Assembly: GCF_008368715.1 (NCBI RefSeq) | Contig: NZ_SMRS01000005.1 | Location: forward strand, 186,001-250,000 | DNA length: 64,000 bases | From: Nitrincola tapanii | Lineage (GTDB): Bacteria; Pseudomonadota; Gammaproteobacteria; Pseudomonadales; Balneatricaceae | Direction: 5' to 3' | Shown here: positions 28,973-38,268 of the stretch, one piece after another | Numbering within the stretch: the first letter of the stretch is position 1 | How the letters are laid out: every line of letters begins with the position of its first letter | Made by a program: the position numbers and the translations under genes | Notes under the pieces: model-generated | The model's database searches: none | Seen by the model: the letters and a program-made list of their open reading frames with translations, nothing else | What the model was told of the DNA's origin: nothing

Positions 28973-29818
28973 ATGTTGACACTTGAACAGCTGCAACCTG
29001 CAATCCTTGAAAATGTCCGTGCTGCACTGGCGGAAGATGTCGGTACGGGAGATATCACGGCCGATTTGATCCCACCCACTGATCTTGCACGTGCACGCGT
29101 GATAACGCGTGAGGCAGCGGTGGTTTGTGGGCGCGCTTGGGTGGATGAGGTTTTCCGGCAAGTGGATGCGCGTTTGCATCTGGACTGGCAGGTTCAAGAT
29201 GGAGATGTCGTGGTCCCCGATCAGTGTTTATTTGAAGTGGAAGGGGCCGCACGTTCCCTTTTGACGGCGGAAAGAGCGGCTTTGAATTTCCTGCAAACCC
29301 TATCGGGCACGGCGACCTTGAGTCGTGATTATGCTCAGCGTGTCGCTCATACCGGCGTGCGTTTACTGGATACACGTAAAACCCTGCCAGGGCTGCGTTT
29401 GGCGCAAAAATATGCGGTCAGCTGTGGTGGCTGCTTTAATCACCGTATTGGCTTATATGATGCCTTCCTGATTAAAGAGAATCATATCCTAGCTTCGGGG
29501 GGTATCGCTCAAGCGGTTTCGCGTGCCCATCAGATGCATCCCGGTAAACCGGTTGAGGTGGAGGTGGAAAGTTTTGAGGAGCTGGAGCAAGCCTTAGAAG
29601 CCGGTGCAGACATTATCATGCTGGATAACTTTACCCCTGAACAGATGCGTGCCGCCGTAGCGAAGACGTCAGGACGGGCGAAGTTGGAGGCTTCTGGGAA
29701 TATCACCGATGCGACCTTGCTGGATTACGCTCAAACCGGAGTGGATTTTATCTCGATTGGCGCCTTGACCAAGCATTGTCGTGCCATTGATCTGTCGATG
29801 CGTTTGCAGCACCTTTAA
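28973..29818 (+). CDS. nadC: nicotinate-nucleotide pyrophosphorylase (carboxylating)
   Basis: NadC converts quinolinate and PRPP to nicotinate mononucleotide in de novo NAD synthesis. The 281-residue product keeps the substrate-binding residues in [60 protein letters not shown] and IIMLDNFTP, plus the late [21 protein letters not shown] loop. It is divergent from ampD. Confidence 0.96.
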   Translation: MLTLEQLQPAILENVRAALAEDVGTGDITADLIPPTDLARARVITREAAVVCGRAWVDEVFRQVDARLHLDWQVQDGDVVVPDQCLFEVEGAARSLLTAERAALNFLQTLSGTATLSRDYAQRVAHTGVRLLDTRKTLPGLRLAQKYAVSCGGCFNHRIGLYDAFLIKENHILASGGIAQAVSRAHQMHPGKPVEVEVESFEELEQALEAGADIIMLDNFTPEQMRAAVAKTSGRAKLEASGNITDATLLDYAQTGVDFISIGALTKHCRAIDLSMRLQHL

Positions 29819-29845
29819 ATCAGAGGGTGCTGGGCGGAAAGGTTC

Positions 29846-29893
29846 CTTTACAGAACTCTTTATAGGACCTTTTACAGGACCTTTTATAGGACC
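29846..29893 (+). repeat. four 12-base tandem units after nadC
   Basis: Units CTTTACAGAACT, CTTTATAGGACC, TTTTACAGGACC and TTTTATAGGACC follow each other without gaps in the nadC/PilZ-HD intergenic space. Units 2-4 differ at only one or two positions. No hairpin is obvious. It may be a slipped-strand repeat or protein-binding array; function unknown. Confidence 0.75.
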
Positions 29894-29914
29894 ACGGACG
29901 AGGACGGCAGCGCA

Positions 29915-31759
29915 CTAGTGCTCGGTGCGCAGAGCCGGTCGCAGCAAATCCAAATCCAGATCATAGAGCTGTGGATGGCTGGAGCCGAGAATCTCTAAGC
30001 CACTCTCTGGCAGGTAGAGGTCGCGTGGCGGGAGGTGGGTGTGTTGATCAAGCTGATACACACGCCGAAGATGCAAGGGCAGGCCGTCTTCATCCTGGCG
30101 CATTACCAGAGCCAGGCTTTGATCGCTCAGTTTCACCAAGCTGCCAAGAGGATATTTGCCCAGCTGTCGCCACAAAAACTTGACGCTCCCACTGTGATAC
30201 TTCTCTGGCTGTTGCAATAAATGTCTGAGGCCGGCTAAGGGATGGTAGATGAGATAGCCTTTCTTCTCGATATGGCTGAAGCGATCCAGCGCATTGATAC
30301 AGGCGCTGAGTTTACCGATTTTAGACAGATGATCCCCCGCCAGTCCTTGTGGCCAGCCTTCACCATCTAAAAGCTCATGGCTTTCTGTGACAATTCTGAG
30401 CGCTTCAGGAGTGATGTCACGACACTCTTTTAAGGCTTCGACTAAACGTTGGTGGGCCTTGCGTAAGGCCTGTTTTTCCTCTTCCGCAGCCAAGCCCGTT
30501 TGGTAGGTTAAACCTCCAGGGAGCAGACTATAAGCCAGATCATGACAGAAGCCGCCCAGGATTAAACCGGTCAGGGTGGGTGATTGCACTTGATCGGGAT
30601 ACTGGCGCGCCACCACATCCACTAACAGGAGTGCCACACTTAAGCTGTGATCAAAGAGAGGGCTTTGTCGATCACGTCGGAAGCGTTGAATCAATAAGGC
30701 TTGGCGATCCTCTTGCCAGGCACGTAAGAGTTGATCGGTCGCATCCAGTGCTTCGTTTAGAGGTAAGGTTTGTCCGGCACGGAATTTTACCGCCAGATGT
30801 TTAATGGCGATGATGCCGGCATCGTAGGCCCGTTGTGGCTGAACAGGCGCTTGTGTGCGTGATTTTTTGGTCGCTTCAGGGCTAGGTGGGGCTTTCTCAG
30901 CGTTTGTCTCAGTGGTTGCAGCCTGCTCAGTAGCCTCAAGATCCGGCTTCATCTCGGCCAGAATAGTCTGACGTTGAGGAATAAAAAGAGTGGGGGTGCC
31001 TTCTAGCGTACCCTGACGCGAGAAATGAATAAAATCACGTTGTAGATCCCCGACTACGCGGTTTAACTGCTGGCGTTGGTGCGCTGAAGGATCGTCAAAT
31101 TGACAGCCTAGGTAAGAGAGATTCTTGTCGGCTAGATACTCCAAGCGTAAGGGTTGGAGCTTGAGTTCAAAACTTTCACCATTGGGAAAACACAGTAGCA
31201 GGCTTAAAGGTTGAGTCAGCACGGCCTCACCTGCAGGTAATTGCCCGCTAAATTCAAGTCGACAACCTTCGACGGAGAGATCACGTAAGCGCCCGGTCAT
31301 TTTCTCGGTCACTTCGTTTTGTAAATGCGCAATAATATCGAGTAGGGGGCGTACAGGGGCACGGTAGGCGCGCCGTCTTTGCAGATAAAAGACCTCTTCT
31401 GGCCAACTGGCTCGGTATTGCAGCTCACCATTCGCTTCAACATGGCTAGTGAGCGTCAGATCAGGGCAAGTTAGGCGGCAACCGTTATGGCGGGTAATGA
31501 GTGTGACCAAACGATTGGCCAGGAGGTGACGGCGGTTTTCCGGTAAGGGCGGATCAAATGCCAGATAACCCTCTTCCAGATTTACCTCATTGAGATAGGC
31601 GGTTAAAGAGTAGGGCGTGTCAGCCGGTTCCAGTGTGAGTGCGGTAATGCGCTCCGAGACTTGCTTAAGCATCGAAGAGATCTCACGTTTTGCCTGGATG
31701 CGTTCCCCTTCTGGTTCCGGCTTAGTGTTTGAAACAATTTCCAGTTCTGGCTTGTCCAT
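29915..31759 (-). CDS. PilZ-domain protein fused to a degenerate HD-GYP-like domain
   Basis: A 614-residue cytoplasmic protein. Residues ~30-125 resemble the YcgR-N flagellar brake fold. Residues ~125-235 form a PilZ domain with both c-di-GMP motifs: RRRAYRAPVR (RxxxR) and DLSVEG (DxSxxG). After a Pro/Glu/Thr linker, ~320-530 resembles an HD-GYP phosphohydrolase: FDHSLSVALLLVD, GGFCHDLAYSL, KAHQRLVEALKE and SHELLDGEGWPQGL. The last matches the usual HHExxDGxGYP with one histidine lost and GYP changed to GWP. I infer a c-di-GMP receptor whose hydrolase half may be inactive. It is divergent from dctB; nearby flagellar genes make motility a reasonable guess. Confidence 0.75.
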   Translation of the reverse strand: MDKPELEIVSNTKPEPEGERIQAKREISSMLKQVSERITALTLEPADTPYSLTAYLNEVNLEEGYLAFDPPLPENRRHLLANRLVTLITRHNGCRLTCPDLTLTSHVEANGELQYRASWPEEVFYLQRRRAYRAPVRPLLDIIAHLQNEVTEKMTGRLRDLSVEGCRLEFSGQLPAGEAVLTQPLSLLLCFPNGESFELKLQPLRLEYLADKNLSYLGCQFDDPSAHQRQQLNRVVGDLQRDFIHFSRQGTLEGTPTLFIPQRQTILAEMKPDLEATEQAATTETNAEKAPPSPEATKKSRTQAPVQPQRAYDAGIIAIKHLAVKFRAGQTLPLNEALDATDQLLRAWQEDRQALLIQRFRRDRQSPLFDHSLSVALLLVDVVARQYPDQVQSPTLTGLILGGFCHDLAYSLLPGGLTYQTGLAAEEEKQALRKAHQRLVEALKECRDITPEALRIVTESHELLDGEGWPQGLAGDHLSKIGKLSACINALDRFSHIEKKGYLIYHPLAGLRHLLQQPEKYHSGSVKFLWRQLGKYPLGSLVKLSDQSLALVMRQDEDGLPLHLRRVYQLDQHTHLPPRDLYLPESGLEILGSSHPQLYDLDLDLLRPALRTEH

Positions 31760-31934
31760 TGTGCCTTCCTCTTGATATTTCGAGAGTTTAGCAAATATTC
31801 TGAGGTTATAAATCTGTTATTTTCTGCTTTTTCTGTTTTTATTGAAGGCTATTCTGGTACTAAAACTGAATCTCAAGGCCAGAGACGTTACACTGCAAAG
31901 TTTAGCGCTATATTGATCTTTTTGAGACCTACTC

Positions 31935-33791
31935 ATGTCGACGCCCTTAAATCCCAGTCTGCGTTTAGATTCGCCCATTTTGCGGGTAGGCATCCTGCTG
32001 ACGTTGTGTCTGTTATTAGGTTTAATTGTGTGGCAAGCGGCATTTTTCAGTCGCTCACAAGCGCTCTCTGAGTTGGAGCGTAAGGTGGATGCTGATCTAA
32101 CGCGTTATTTGATTAGCGTGCAGCAGAAGCTCGATCGTTATAAAGATCTGCCGCAGTTGTTGTCGACCTTTTCCGATATGGCCAGCATTTTGCCTTATCC
32201 TGAAACTGAGGCCGAGCGTTTGCGTGTGAATCAGATGTTGGAGCAGATGAATCGTATTTTGGGGGCGACCGATACGTATCTGATGAACAGTGAAGGTTTG
32301 ACGATTGCCGCCAGTAATTGGGGTTTGCCGCACTCTTTTGTCGGTGGCAATTTCAGTTTTCGGCCCTATTTTCAGATCGCGATGCAGGGGCGAGCGGGGC
32401 AGTATTTTGCGTTGGGAACCACTTCACTGCAGCGTGGTTACTTCTTTACCTATCCGATCTATGCCGAGGATGAGATTGTCGGTGTGGTGGCTTTAAAAAT
32501 AGATGTGAATGATGTCGAGGACTACTGGAGTGACCCGCTACAGGATATTCTGGTGACTGATGAGGATGAAGTGATTTTTGTCTCTACCCGTCCAGAATGG
32601 AAATTCCGCACTCTGCGTCCCCTGTCGGCAGCCGATCTGCAGCGTATTCAAGCCAGCCAGCGTTATATTAATCAAACCCTTGAGCCTCTGGCTCTGACAC
32701 AACGCGTCAGCTTGAGTGCGCATAAGCAGATTATCGAGCTGTTAGAGCCTTCGGCCACTCGGGGCCAGGCGATGGAGGCACGCGGGGCCGAGTCTTATCT
32801 GAAGATGACTCGTGCTATACCGGATACGGATCTGCAGGTCTCTATTTTGGCTAATCTGCGCCCGGTAGAGCAGAAGATGGTGTTAGCCGCTTTGCAGGCG
32901 GCCTTGGTCTATCTGCTGATCTGCCTGAGTGCTTGGATTGTTTGGTCACGCTATCGTTTACGCCTAGAGCGTGAGGCCTATCAGCTGCGTGAGCACCGCG
33001 CTCTGGAATCACGCGTGGAGGAGCGCACGCGTGATCTGCGTGAAACCAACGAGCGCTTGTTGGAGGAGATCCAGCGCCATGAAAATACCCAGAATGAATT
33101 GATTCAAACTGCCAAAATGGCCGTTCTGGGCCAGATGGCGGCCGGTATCAACCATGAGTTGAATCAGCCGCTTACCGCCATTCGCCATTATGCAGATAAT
33201 GCTCGAGAGTTTTTGGAGCGTAACCGGTTACAGCCGGTGTCGGAAAATCTTCAGGAGATCAGTGCGCTGACGGAGCGAATGGCTAAAATCATTCATCCTT
33301 TGAAAGAGTTTTCCCGCAAGAGTGCCGGTGAAAATGAGATCCTCTGTTTAAAGGCGGTGCGTGATGGCGCCATGTCGATCTTGTCTGGGCGCTTGCGCAA
33401 AGAGGAGGTAGAGGTGAGTTGGCCTGAGCGTTTGGAGGAGGTGTATGTTCTCGGCGATACCTTGCGTCTGGAGCAGGTGTTTGTGAACCTCTTGACCAAT
33501 GCCAGCCATGCGATGGATGCTCTACCGACTAAACGCATTGAGGTACACCTCAGTGAAGATGCTGAGTATTACTGGGTACACTTCCGTGATTTTGGTCAGG
33601 GTATTCAGGAGTTAGAGCGTATTTTTGAACCCTTCTACACGACCAAGGCAGTCGGTCAAGGATTGGGTTTAGGTTTGCCGATTTCACAACGGATCGTGAA
33701 CTCTTTACAGGGCGAATTACGTGCCATCAATCACCCTGAAGGCGGTGCAGTGTTTAGTTTAGGCTTGCGTAAAGCGGTGATGCCTGAGTAA
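31935..33791 (+). CDS. dctB: C4-dicarboxylate-type sensor histidine kinase DctB
   Basis: The 618-residue membrane kinase has an N-terminal membrane helix (~15-37), a periplasmic double-PAS/Cache sensor (~38-305, including SNWGLPHSFVGGNFSFRPYF and YPIYAEDEIVGVVALKID), a second helix (~312-335), a coiled coil with EERTRDLRETNERL, the H-box MAAGINHELNQPLTAIRHYA, and N/G boxes (VFVNLLTNASHAMDAL, FEPFYTTKAVGQGLGLGL). This is DctB architecture; the true ligand may differ because the downstream transporter is TAXI-type. It pairs with dctD, 33 bases downstream. Confidence 0.9.
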   Translation: MSTPLNPSLRLDSPILRVGILLTLCLLLGLIVWQAAFFSRSQALSELERKVDADLTRYLISVQQKLDRYKDLPQLLSTFSDMASILPYPETEAERLRVNQMLEQMNRILGATDTYLMNSEGLTIAASNWGLPHSFVGGNFSFRPYFQIAMQGRAGQYFALGTTSLQRGYFFTYPIYAEDEIVGVVALKIDVNDVEDYWSDPLQDILVTDEDEVIFVSTRPEWKFRTLRPLSAADLQRIQASQRYINQTLEPLALTQRVSLSAHKQIIELLEPSATRGQAMEARGAESYLKMTRAIPDTDLQVSILANLRPVEQKMVLAALQAALVYLLICLSAWIVWSRYRLRLEREAYQLREHRALESRVEERTRDLRETNERLLEEIQRHENTQNELIQTAKMAVLGQMAAGINHELNQPLTAIRHYADNAREFLERNRLQPVSENLQEISALTERMAKIIHPLKEFSRKSAGENEILCLKAVRDGAMSILSGRLRKEEVEVSWPERLEEVYVLGDTLRLEQVFVNLLTNASHAMDALPTKRIEVHLSEDAEYYWVHFRDFGQGIQELERIFEPFYTTKAVGQGLGLGLPISQRIVNSLQGELRAINHPEGGAVFSLGLRKAVMPE

Positions 33792-33824
33792 AAAATCAGT
33801 GATTAATTGAGGACGCTCCTGACC

Positions 33825-35174
33825 ATGCTCCATCCTGTACTCTTGGTTGATGATGAAAAACATGTGCGCTTAGCGGCGGGGCAAACGCTGGATCTGGCCG
33901 GCTATGCCGTACAAACCTGTGCAGAAGCCAGTGAAGCCCTAAGTCAGATACATGAGGATTGGCCAGGGGTCATCATCACTGACATCAATATGCCGAAGAT
34001 GGATGGCTTGGAGCTGATGCGCCGCGTGCAAACTATTGATCCCGATCTGCCGGTGATTCTGATTACGGGGCAGGGGGATATTTCCATGGCGGTTCAGGCG
34101 ATTCGTGATGGTGCCTACGATTTTATCGAAAAGCCTTTTGCTTCAGATCTGTTACTGGATGTGGTTAAGCGGGCTTTGGAAAAGCGTACTTTGACTCTGG
34201 AAAACCGCCAACTGCGTTGGGAGTTGGAAGCACAGAGCGCACCCGGTCCACGCATCTTGGGAAAATCGGTGAAGATGCAGCAGTTGCGTCGGCTCTTGGC
34301 CAGTGTCGCGGACACCTCAGCCGATCTTCTGCTGATGGCTGAAACCGGTTGTGGTAAGGACTTGATTGCACGTTTTATTCATGAGCACAGTGCACGTCAG
34401 GAAAAAAACTTTGTCGCGATTAATTGTGGCGCGGTGCCTGAAGCTTTAATTGAAAGTGAGCTTTTTGGGCATGAAGCCGGTGCTTTTACCGATGCACGCA
34501 GTCGTCGCATTGGTAAACTTGAGCATGCGAACGGCGGCACACTCTTTCTCGATGAAATTGAAAGCATGCCGATGTCTTTGCAGATCAAATTACTGCGCGT
34601 GCTTGAGGAGCGCCAGATTGAACGCTTAGGCTCGAATCAAATTATCCCCTTGGATCTGCGTGTGATTGCAGCCAGTAAAGCCGAATTGCGTGAGTTGTGT
34701 GAAGCGGGGCAGTTTCGTGAAGATCTCTATTATCGTTTGAATGTGTTGCGGGTAGAGATTCCGCCACTGCGCGAGCGTAAAGAAGACATCCCTCTTCTGT
34801 TTCAGCATTTTGCCCTGGTGGCTTCGGTACAGTATGGGCGTGAAGTATTGCCTCTCTCGGCAGAGCGCATGCATCGATTGATGTTGCACGATTGGCCCGG
34901 AAATGTACGTGAGTTGCGCAACCTGGCGGAGCGTTATGTGCTTTTGGGTGAAAGTTGTACATTTGATTTTGATAATCGTCCGATCACGCAAACCAACACC
35001 TCACCGATGGGATTACATGAGCAGGTTGAGCATTTCGAAAAAACGCTGATTCAGACTGAACTGGCACGCCATGGTGGCTCGATCAAAGACACCCTGGACA
35101 GCCTAGGGTTGGCGCGTAAGACGCTGTATGACAAGATGCGTAAATATGATTTGGATAAAAAAGATTTTAAATAA
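33825..35174 (+). CDS. dctD: sigma-54-dependent response regulator DctD
   Basis: The 449-residue regulator has a receiver domain (VLLVDDEKHVR, phosphoacceptor Asp in TDINMPKMDG, switch Lys in DFIEKPF), an AAA+ sigma-54 interaction domain with Walker A-like AETGCGKDLIARFIH, L1 loop GHEAGAFTDARSRRIGKLEHA and GTLFLDEI, and a Fis-type C-terminal HTH (GSIKDTLDSLGLARKTLYDKMRKY). The loop reads GAFTDA, so sigma-54 contact should be intact. ATG 33825 is chosen over TTG 33807. A sigma-54 promoter lies just downstream, before the transporter. Confidence 0.93.
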   Translation: MLHPVLLVDDEKHVRLAAGQTLDLAGYAVQTCAEASEALSQIHEDWPGVIITDINMPKMDGLELMRRVQTIDPDLPVILITGQGDISMAVQAIRDGAYDFIEKPFASDLLLDVVKRALEKRTLTLENRQLRWELEAQSAPGPRILGKSVKMQQLRRLLASVADTSADLLLMAETGCGKDLIARFIHEHSARQEKNFVAINCGAVPEALIESELFGHEAGAFTDARSRRIGKLEHANGGTLFLDEIESMPMSLQIKLLRVLEERQIERLGSNQIIPLDLRVIAASKAELRELCEAGQFREDLYYRLNVLRVEIPPLRERKEDIPLLFQHFALVASVQYGREVLPLSAERMHRLMLHDWPGNVRELRNLAERYVLLGESCTFDFDNRPITQTNTSPMGLHEQVEHFEKTLIQTELARHGGSIKDTLDSLGLARKTLYDKMRKYDLDKKDFK

Positions 35175-35245
35175 ATCGATCTGTTCCAAGCTTTGGCTTC
35201 GATTCCAAAGCCTTTCATCACGGTTGCCAGGTGTTTGATCTGCTG

Positions 35246-35274
35246 GATGGGTGGAGTTCCACCCATCTTTTTTC
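35246..35274 (+). terminator. terminator after dctD
   Basis: GATGGGTGG and CCACCCATC form a perfect 9-base stem with an AGTT loop, followed by TTTTTTC. It separates dctBD from the transporter operon. Confidence 0.9.
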
Positions 35275-35371
35275 TGCTCTGGGTGAACTTCCTCTCATTT
35301 CTCTCTCTTTCTCCTATTTTCCTTTATAAAAAATCATTTTAAAACATAGTGTTGAGTCTATTTTCTGGTTT

Positions 35372-35386
35372 TGGCATAACCTGTGC
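35372..35386 (+). promoter_or_regulatory. sigma-54 promoter of the TRAP transporter operon
   Basis: TGGCATAACCTGTGC has GG (35373-35374) and GC (35385-35386) with the exact ten-base spacing of -24/-12 promoters and a good -24 box. An AT-rich stretch (35315-35355), suitable for bending, lies upstream. It fits control by the adjacent DctD. The transporter ATG is 84 bases after it. Confidence 0.8.
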
Positions 35387-35469
35387 TTAGAAGGAGTATC
35401 GCGACACGTAGATGGATGCGTGTTGATAACTATAAATCCAAATGCGCTATACGCCTTCTGAGGTACACC

Positions 35470-37674
35470 ATGTCTGAAACCGATAAATCCCTCGATGCGC
35501 TCAGTCCACAAGAGCGTGCGAAGCTCAAAGAGCTGATGGAGAAAGACGCGAAGTCGGAACGCAAACTTCAGGGTTTTTGGAAGCTCTTAGTTGCCGCGCT
35601 CGGCGCTTCCATGGTTCTGATTTATTTCTACGGTGCGGGTTTTAAAGCCCTCAGCACTCAGTATCACCTGGGTGTGTATGTATTGATCACCTTCGCACTG
35701 GTTTTCCTGCTGTATCCAGCCGGTAGTCGCCCTATGGCGATGTCGCTCTCGGTACTAACCGGTTTTTTACTCTCGCTGCTGCTGAGCTGTTTCTGGGTCT
35801 ATGAGTCTCCTTATGCCCTTTACCAGCAGGTAATGTTGCTGAAAGAAACGGCAGAGTATGACGGTTGGTCATTGGCCTTGTCTCAGGATCTAGGCGAGCT
35901 CTATTGGGTGGCGTTACTCACCCTGCCTTTTGCGGCACTACTGCTGCCTTTAGATCAGTGGTTAGCGAAACGCTTTACCCATGCACCGACGATGAGTGAT
36001 GTGATCCTGTGCGTCATGGTCAGCGCGGCGGTGATCTATTGGATCAGCCAGTTTGAAAAGCTTAACTACCGCGCAGGGGCTGAGCATGAGCTGGATTATC
36101 TAGTCAGTATGGTCGGCTTACTCCTGTCTCTAGAAGTCTGCCGCCGTGTGTTGGGCTGGTCGATCACCTTGATTGGTTTGGGGATGTTGGCCTTTGGTCT
36201 GTTTGGCCCTTATTTGCCAGAGTTGTTTGCACACCGTGGTTTTAGCATCGAGCGTCTTTCAACCTCGTTATTCTTGACCACCAATGGTGTGTTTGGCGTC
36301 ATGGCCAGTGTCCTGGCGACCTATGTGATTTTGTTCATTTTCTTTGGTGCCTTTTTGCAGAAATCCGGTGCTGGGAAATTCTTTATTGAACTGCCCCTTG
36401 CACTGGCCGGCCGCTCCGCAGGTGGCCCGGCTAAGGTGGCGGTTATTTCATCGGCACTCTTTGGTTCGGTTTCCGGAAGTGCGATTGCGAACACTGTTTC
36501 GTCGGGTGCTTTTACCATTCCTATGATGAAACGTGCCGGCTTCAAACCACAAGTCGCAGGTGCGATTGAGCCTGCGGCTTCTATAGGTGGGATGTTCTTG
36601 CCGCCGATCATGGGAGCGGGCGGTTTCTTGATGGCGGAACTCACCGGCACGCCTTACTCCACCATCATGGTTCTGTCGATTGGACCGGCCATCATCTACT
36701 TCCTGTCGATCTTTATGATGGTTCACTTTGAGGCGAAAAAGCACAACTTGATTGGCACACCGGGTGAAATGCTGCCGCATTGGAAAGAAGCTTTAAAAGC
36801 CGGTTGGTACTTTGCCTTACCGCTGGTCATCATCACCGTGCTGCTTTTATCGGGTCGATCGGCCGGGAATGCTGCTTTCTGGGCGATGTTGTCCTGTATT
36901 GCCGTGAGCTGGGTGCGTAAAGAGACACGCATGGGCCCCAAAGAGATCTGGGAAGCGATTCAGATCGGCGCGCGTAATACCCTGATTGTGGGCGCAACCA
37001 TGGGGGTAATAGGGGTGATTGTTGGGGTGATCTCACTGACCGGAATGGGTCTGAAGTTCTCCGACCTGATTATCTCTATGGCCGGTGGTAGCCTCTTTTT
37101 AGCCCTGGTATTGGTGGCTTTGGCGTCCTTAGTGCTGGGGATGGGAGTGCCGGTGACGGCTGCTTATCTCATTGTGGCAGTGTTGGCCGTGCCCGCTTTG
37201 GGTGAGTTTGGTGTCGCGGTGATTGCCGCCCATATGATTGTGTATTGGCTGTCACAAGACTCTAACATCACGCCACCTGTCTGTGTGGCGGCCTATGCGG
37301 GGGCAGCGATTGCCGGATCGGATCCTTGGAAAACCGGTTGGACGGCATTCAAGTTTGCCAAGATGCTCTACATCATGCCGCTGCTGTTTGCCTTTGTTCC
37401 GGCCATGTTGCTCGATGGCTCCTTGACCGAAATCCTGATCGCTTATAGCTCGGCGGTGATGGGAACGATCGCCTTCTGTGCCTTTGCGATCGGTTATGTA
37501 CGGCGCAAAACCACGCCGGCGGAGTGGGTGCTGTTAGGGGCCGCCACTCTGGCACTTTATTGGCCGAGCCTGATCTCGGATGCCGTGGGCCTAGCCCTGG
37601 TGGCTTTGGTCTTCTGGTTGCAGCGTGATGCTCGCCCAGCGCAACCGCTCACCCCCTCTTCAGTCGTGTCTTAA
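35470..37674 (+). CDS. TRAP transporter fused permease (DctQM type, TAXI system)
   Basis: A 734-residue inner-membrane protein in which the small (DctQ-like) and large (DctM-like) TRAP permease subunits are fused, as in TAXI systems. After a soluble acidic/basic N-terminus (~1-40) there are many hydrophobic helices. The DctM-type signature region reads FFGAFLQKSGAGKFFIELPL, SSALFGSVSGSAIANTVSSG and EPAASIGGMFLPPIMGAGGF. Later motifs include GMGVPVTAAYLIVAVLAVPAL and WLSQDSNITPPVCVAAYAGA. ATG 35470 follows TGAGG by six bases; upstream in-frame codons overlap the sigma-54 promoter and are rejected. The substrate is unknown, probably a small organic acid. Confidence 0.93.
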   Translation: MSETDKSLDALSPQERAKLKELMEKDAKSERKLQGFWKLLVAALGASMVLIYFYGAGFKALSTQYHLGVYVLITFALVFLLYPAGSRPMAMSLSVLTGFLLSLLLSCFWVYESPYALYQQVMLLKETAEYDGWSLALSQDLGELYWVALLTLPFAALLLPLDQWLAKRFTHAPTMSDVILCVMVSAAVIYWISQFEKLNYRAGAEHELDYLVSMVGLLLSLEVCRRVLGWSITLIGLGMLAFGLFGPYLPELFAHRGFSIERLSTSLFLTTNGVFGVMASVLATYVILFIFFGAFLQKSGAGKFFIELPLALAGRSAGGPAKVAVISSALFGSVSGSAIANTVSSGAFTIPMMKRAGFKPQVAGAIEPAASIGGMFLPPIMGAGGFLMAELTGTPYSTIMVLSIGPAIIYFLSIFMMVHFEAKKHNLIGTPGEMLPHWKEALKAGWYFALPLVIITVLLLSGRSAGNAAFWAMLSCIAVSWVRKETRMGPKEIWEAIQIGARNTLIVGATMGVIGVIVGVISLTGMGLKFSDLIISMAGGSLFLALVLVALASLVLGMGVPVTAAYLIVAVLAVPALGEFGVAVIAAHMIVYWLSQDSNITPPVCVAAYAGAAIAGSDPWKTGWTAFKFAKMLYIMPLLFAFVPAMLLDGSLTEILIAYSSAVMGTIAFCAFAIGYVRRKTTPAEWVLLGAATLALYWPSLISDAVGLALVALVFWLQRDARPAQPLTPSSVVS

Positions 37675-37686
37675 GGAGTCCGTGTT

Positions 37687-38139
37687 ATGGCGTTGTATCG
37701 CACCCTTTTATTGGCCACCGATTTCTCTGAAGCCTCCGACTGCGCTGTGCTGCATGCCCTGGAGTTGGCGCGCTTGTCGGGCGCACGTTTGCATGTCTTG
37801 CATGTGATCACTGAGCTGACCGATAAGCGTCGTCGACGGTTACCGGCGGAAGTGATGGAGGTGTTTGCGCGGGAAGTGGAAGTGCATGCCATTGAAGATA
37901 TGAAACATTTTTGTCAACGCCATCTGGCTGCTGCCAGCGCAGAGGGTATTGACGTGACAACGGATGTTGTCATCGGACGTAGTGAAGAGGAGATCCTGCG
38001 TCAGGCCAAAGATCAAACGGTTGATCTCATCATCTTGGGCACTGCGGGGCGGACTGGAATTGAAAAGGTTCTAGTCGGTTCTACGGCTGAGCGTGTGATA
38101 CGCGCAGCCGAGGTGCCCGTTTTGACGGTCAGAGTTTGA
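37687..38139 (+). CDS. universal stress protein A family protein (TeaD-like)
   Basis: A 150-residue UspA-fold protein: YRTLLLATDFSEASDCAVLHAL at the start and the ATP-binding GTAGRTGIEKVLVGSTAERV motif (G-2x-G-9x-G-S/T type) near the end. It lies between permease and binding-protein genes of the transporter. In Halomonas the UspA protein TeaD is encoded with the TeaABC TRAP transporter and modulates it, so a regulatory role on this transporter is a reasonable inference. AAGGAG precedes ATG. Confidence 0.9.
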   Translation: MALYRTLLLATDFSEASDCAVLHALELARLSGARLHVLHVITELTDKRRRRLPAEVMEVFAREVEVHAIEDMKHFCQRHLAAASAEGIDVTTDVVIGRSEEEILRQAKDQTVDLIILGTAGRTGIEKVLVGSTAERVIRAAEVPVLTVRV

Positions 38140-38146
38140 TTTGTTG

Positions 38147-38237
38147 TAAGGCTTCAGCCTGTTTGGAGCCTGCTGGGTGGATCCGCCTTGGTAAAGAGGA
38201 GCTTTCTGAGCGCGGATTGACTTAAGCAAAAATGCTT
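38147..38237 (+). other. hairpins between uspA and the binding-protein gene
   Basis: Small inverted repeats lie in the 129-base gap: AGGCTTCAGCCT (38147-38158) and AAGCAAAAATGCTT (38224-38237). They lack T runs. Such hairpins could adjust relative expression of the binding protein by RNA processing; this is a guess. Confidence 0.3.
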
Positions 38238-38268
38238 GCTCATCATAATTACAAACGAGGTAAACCTT

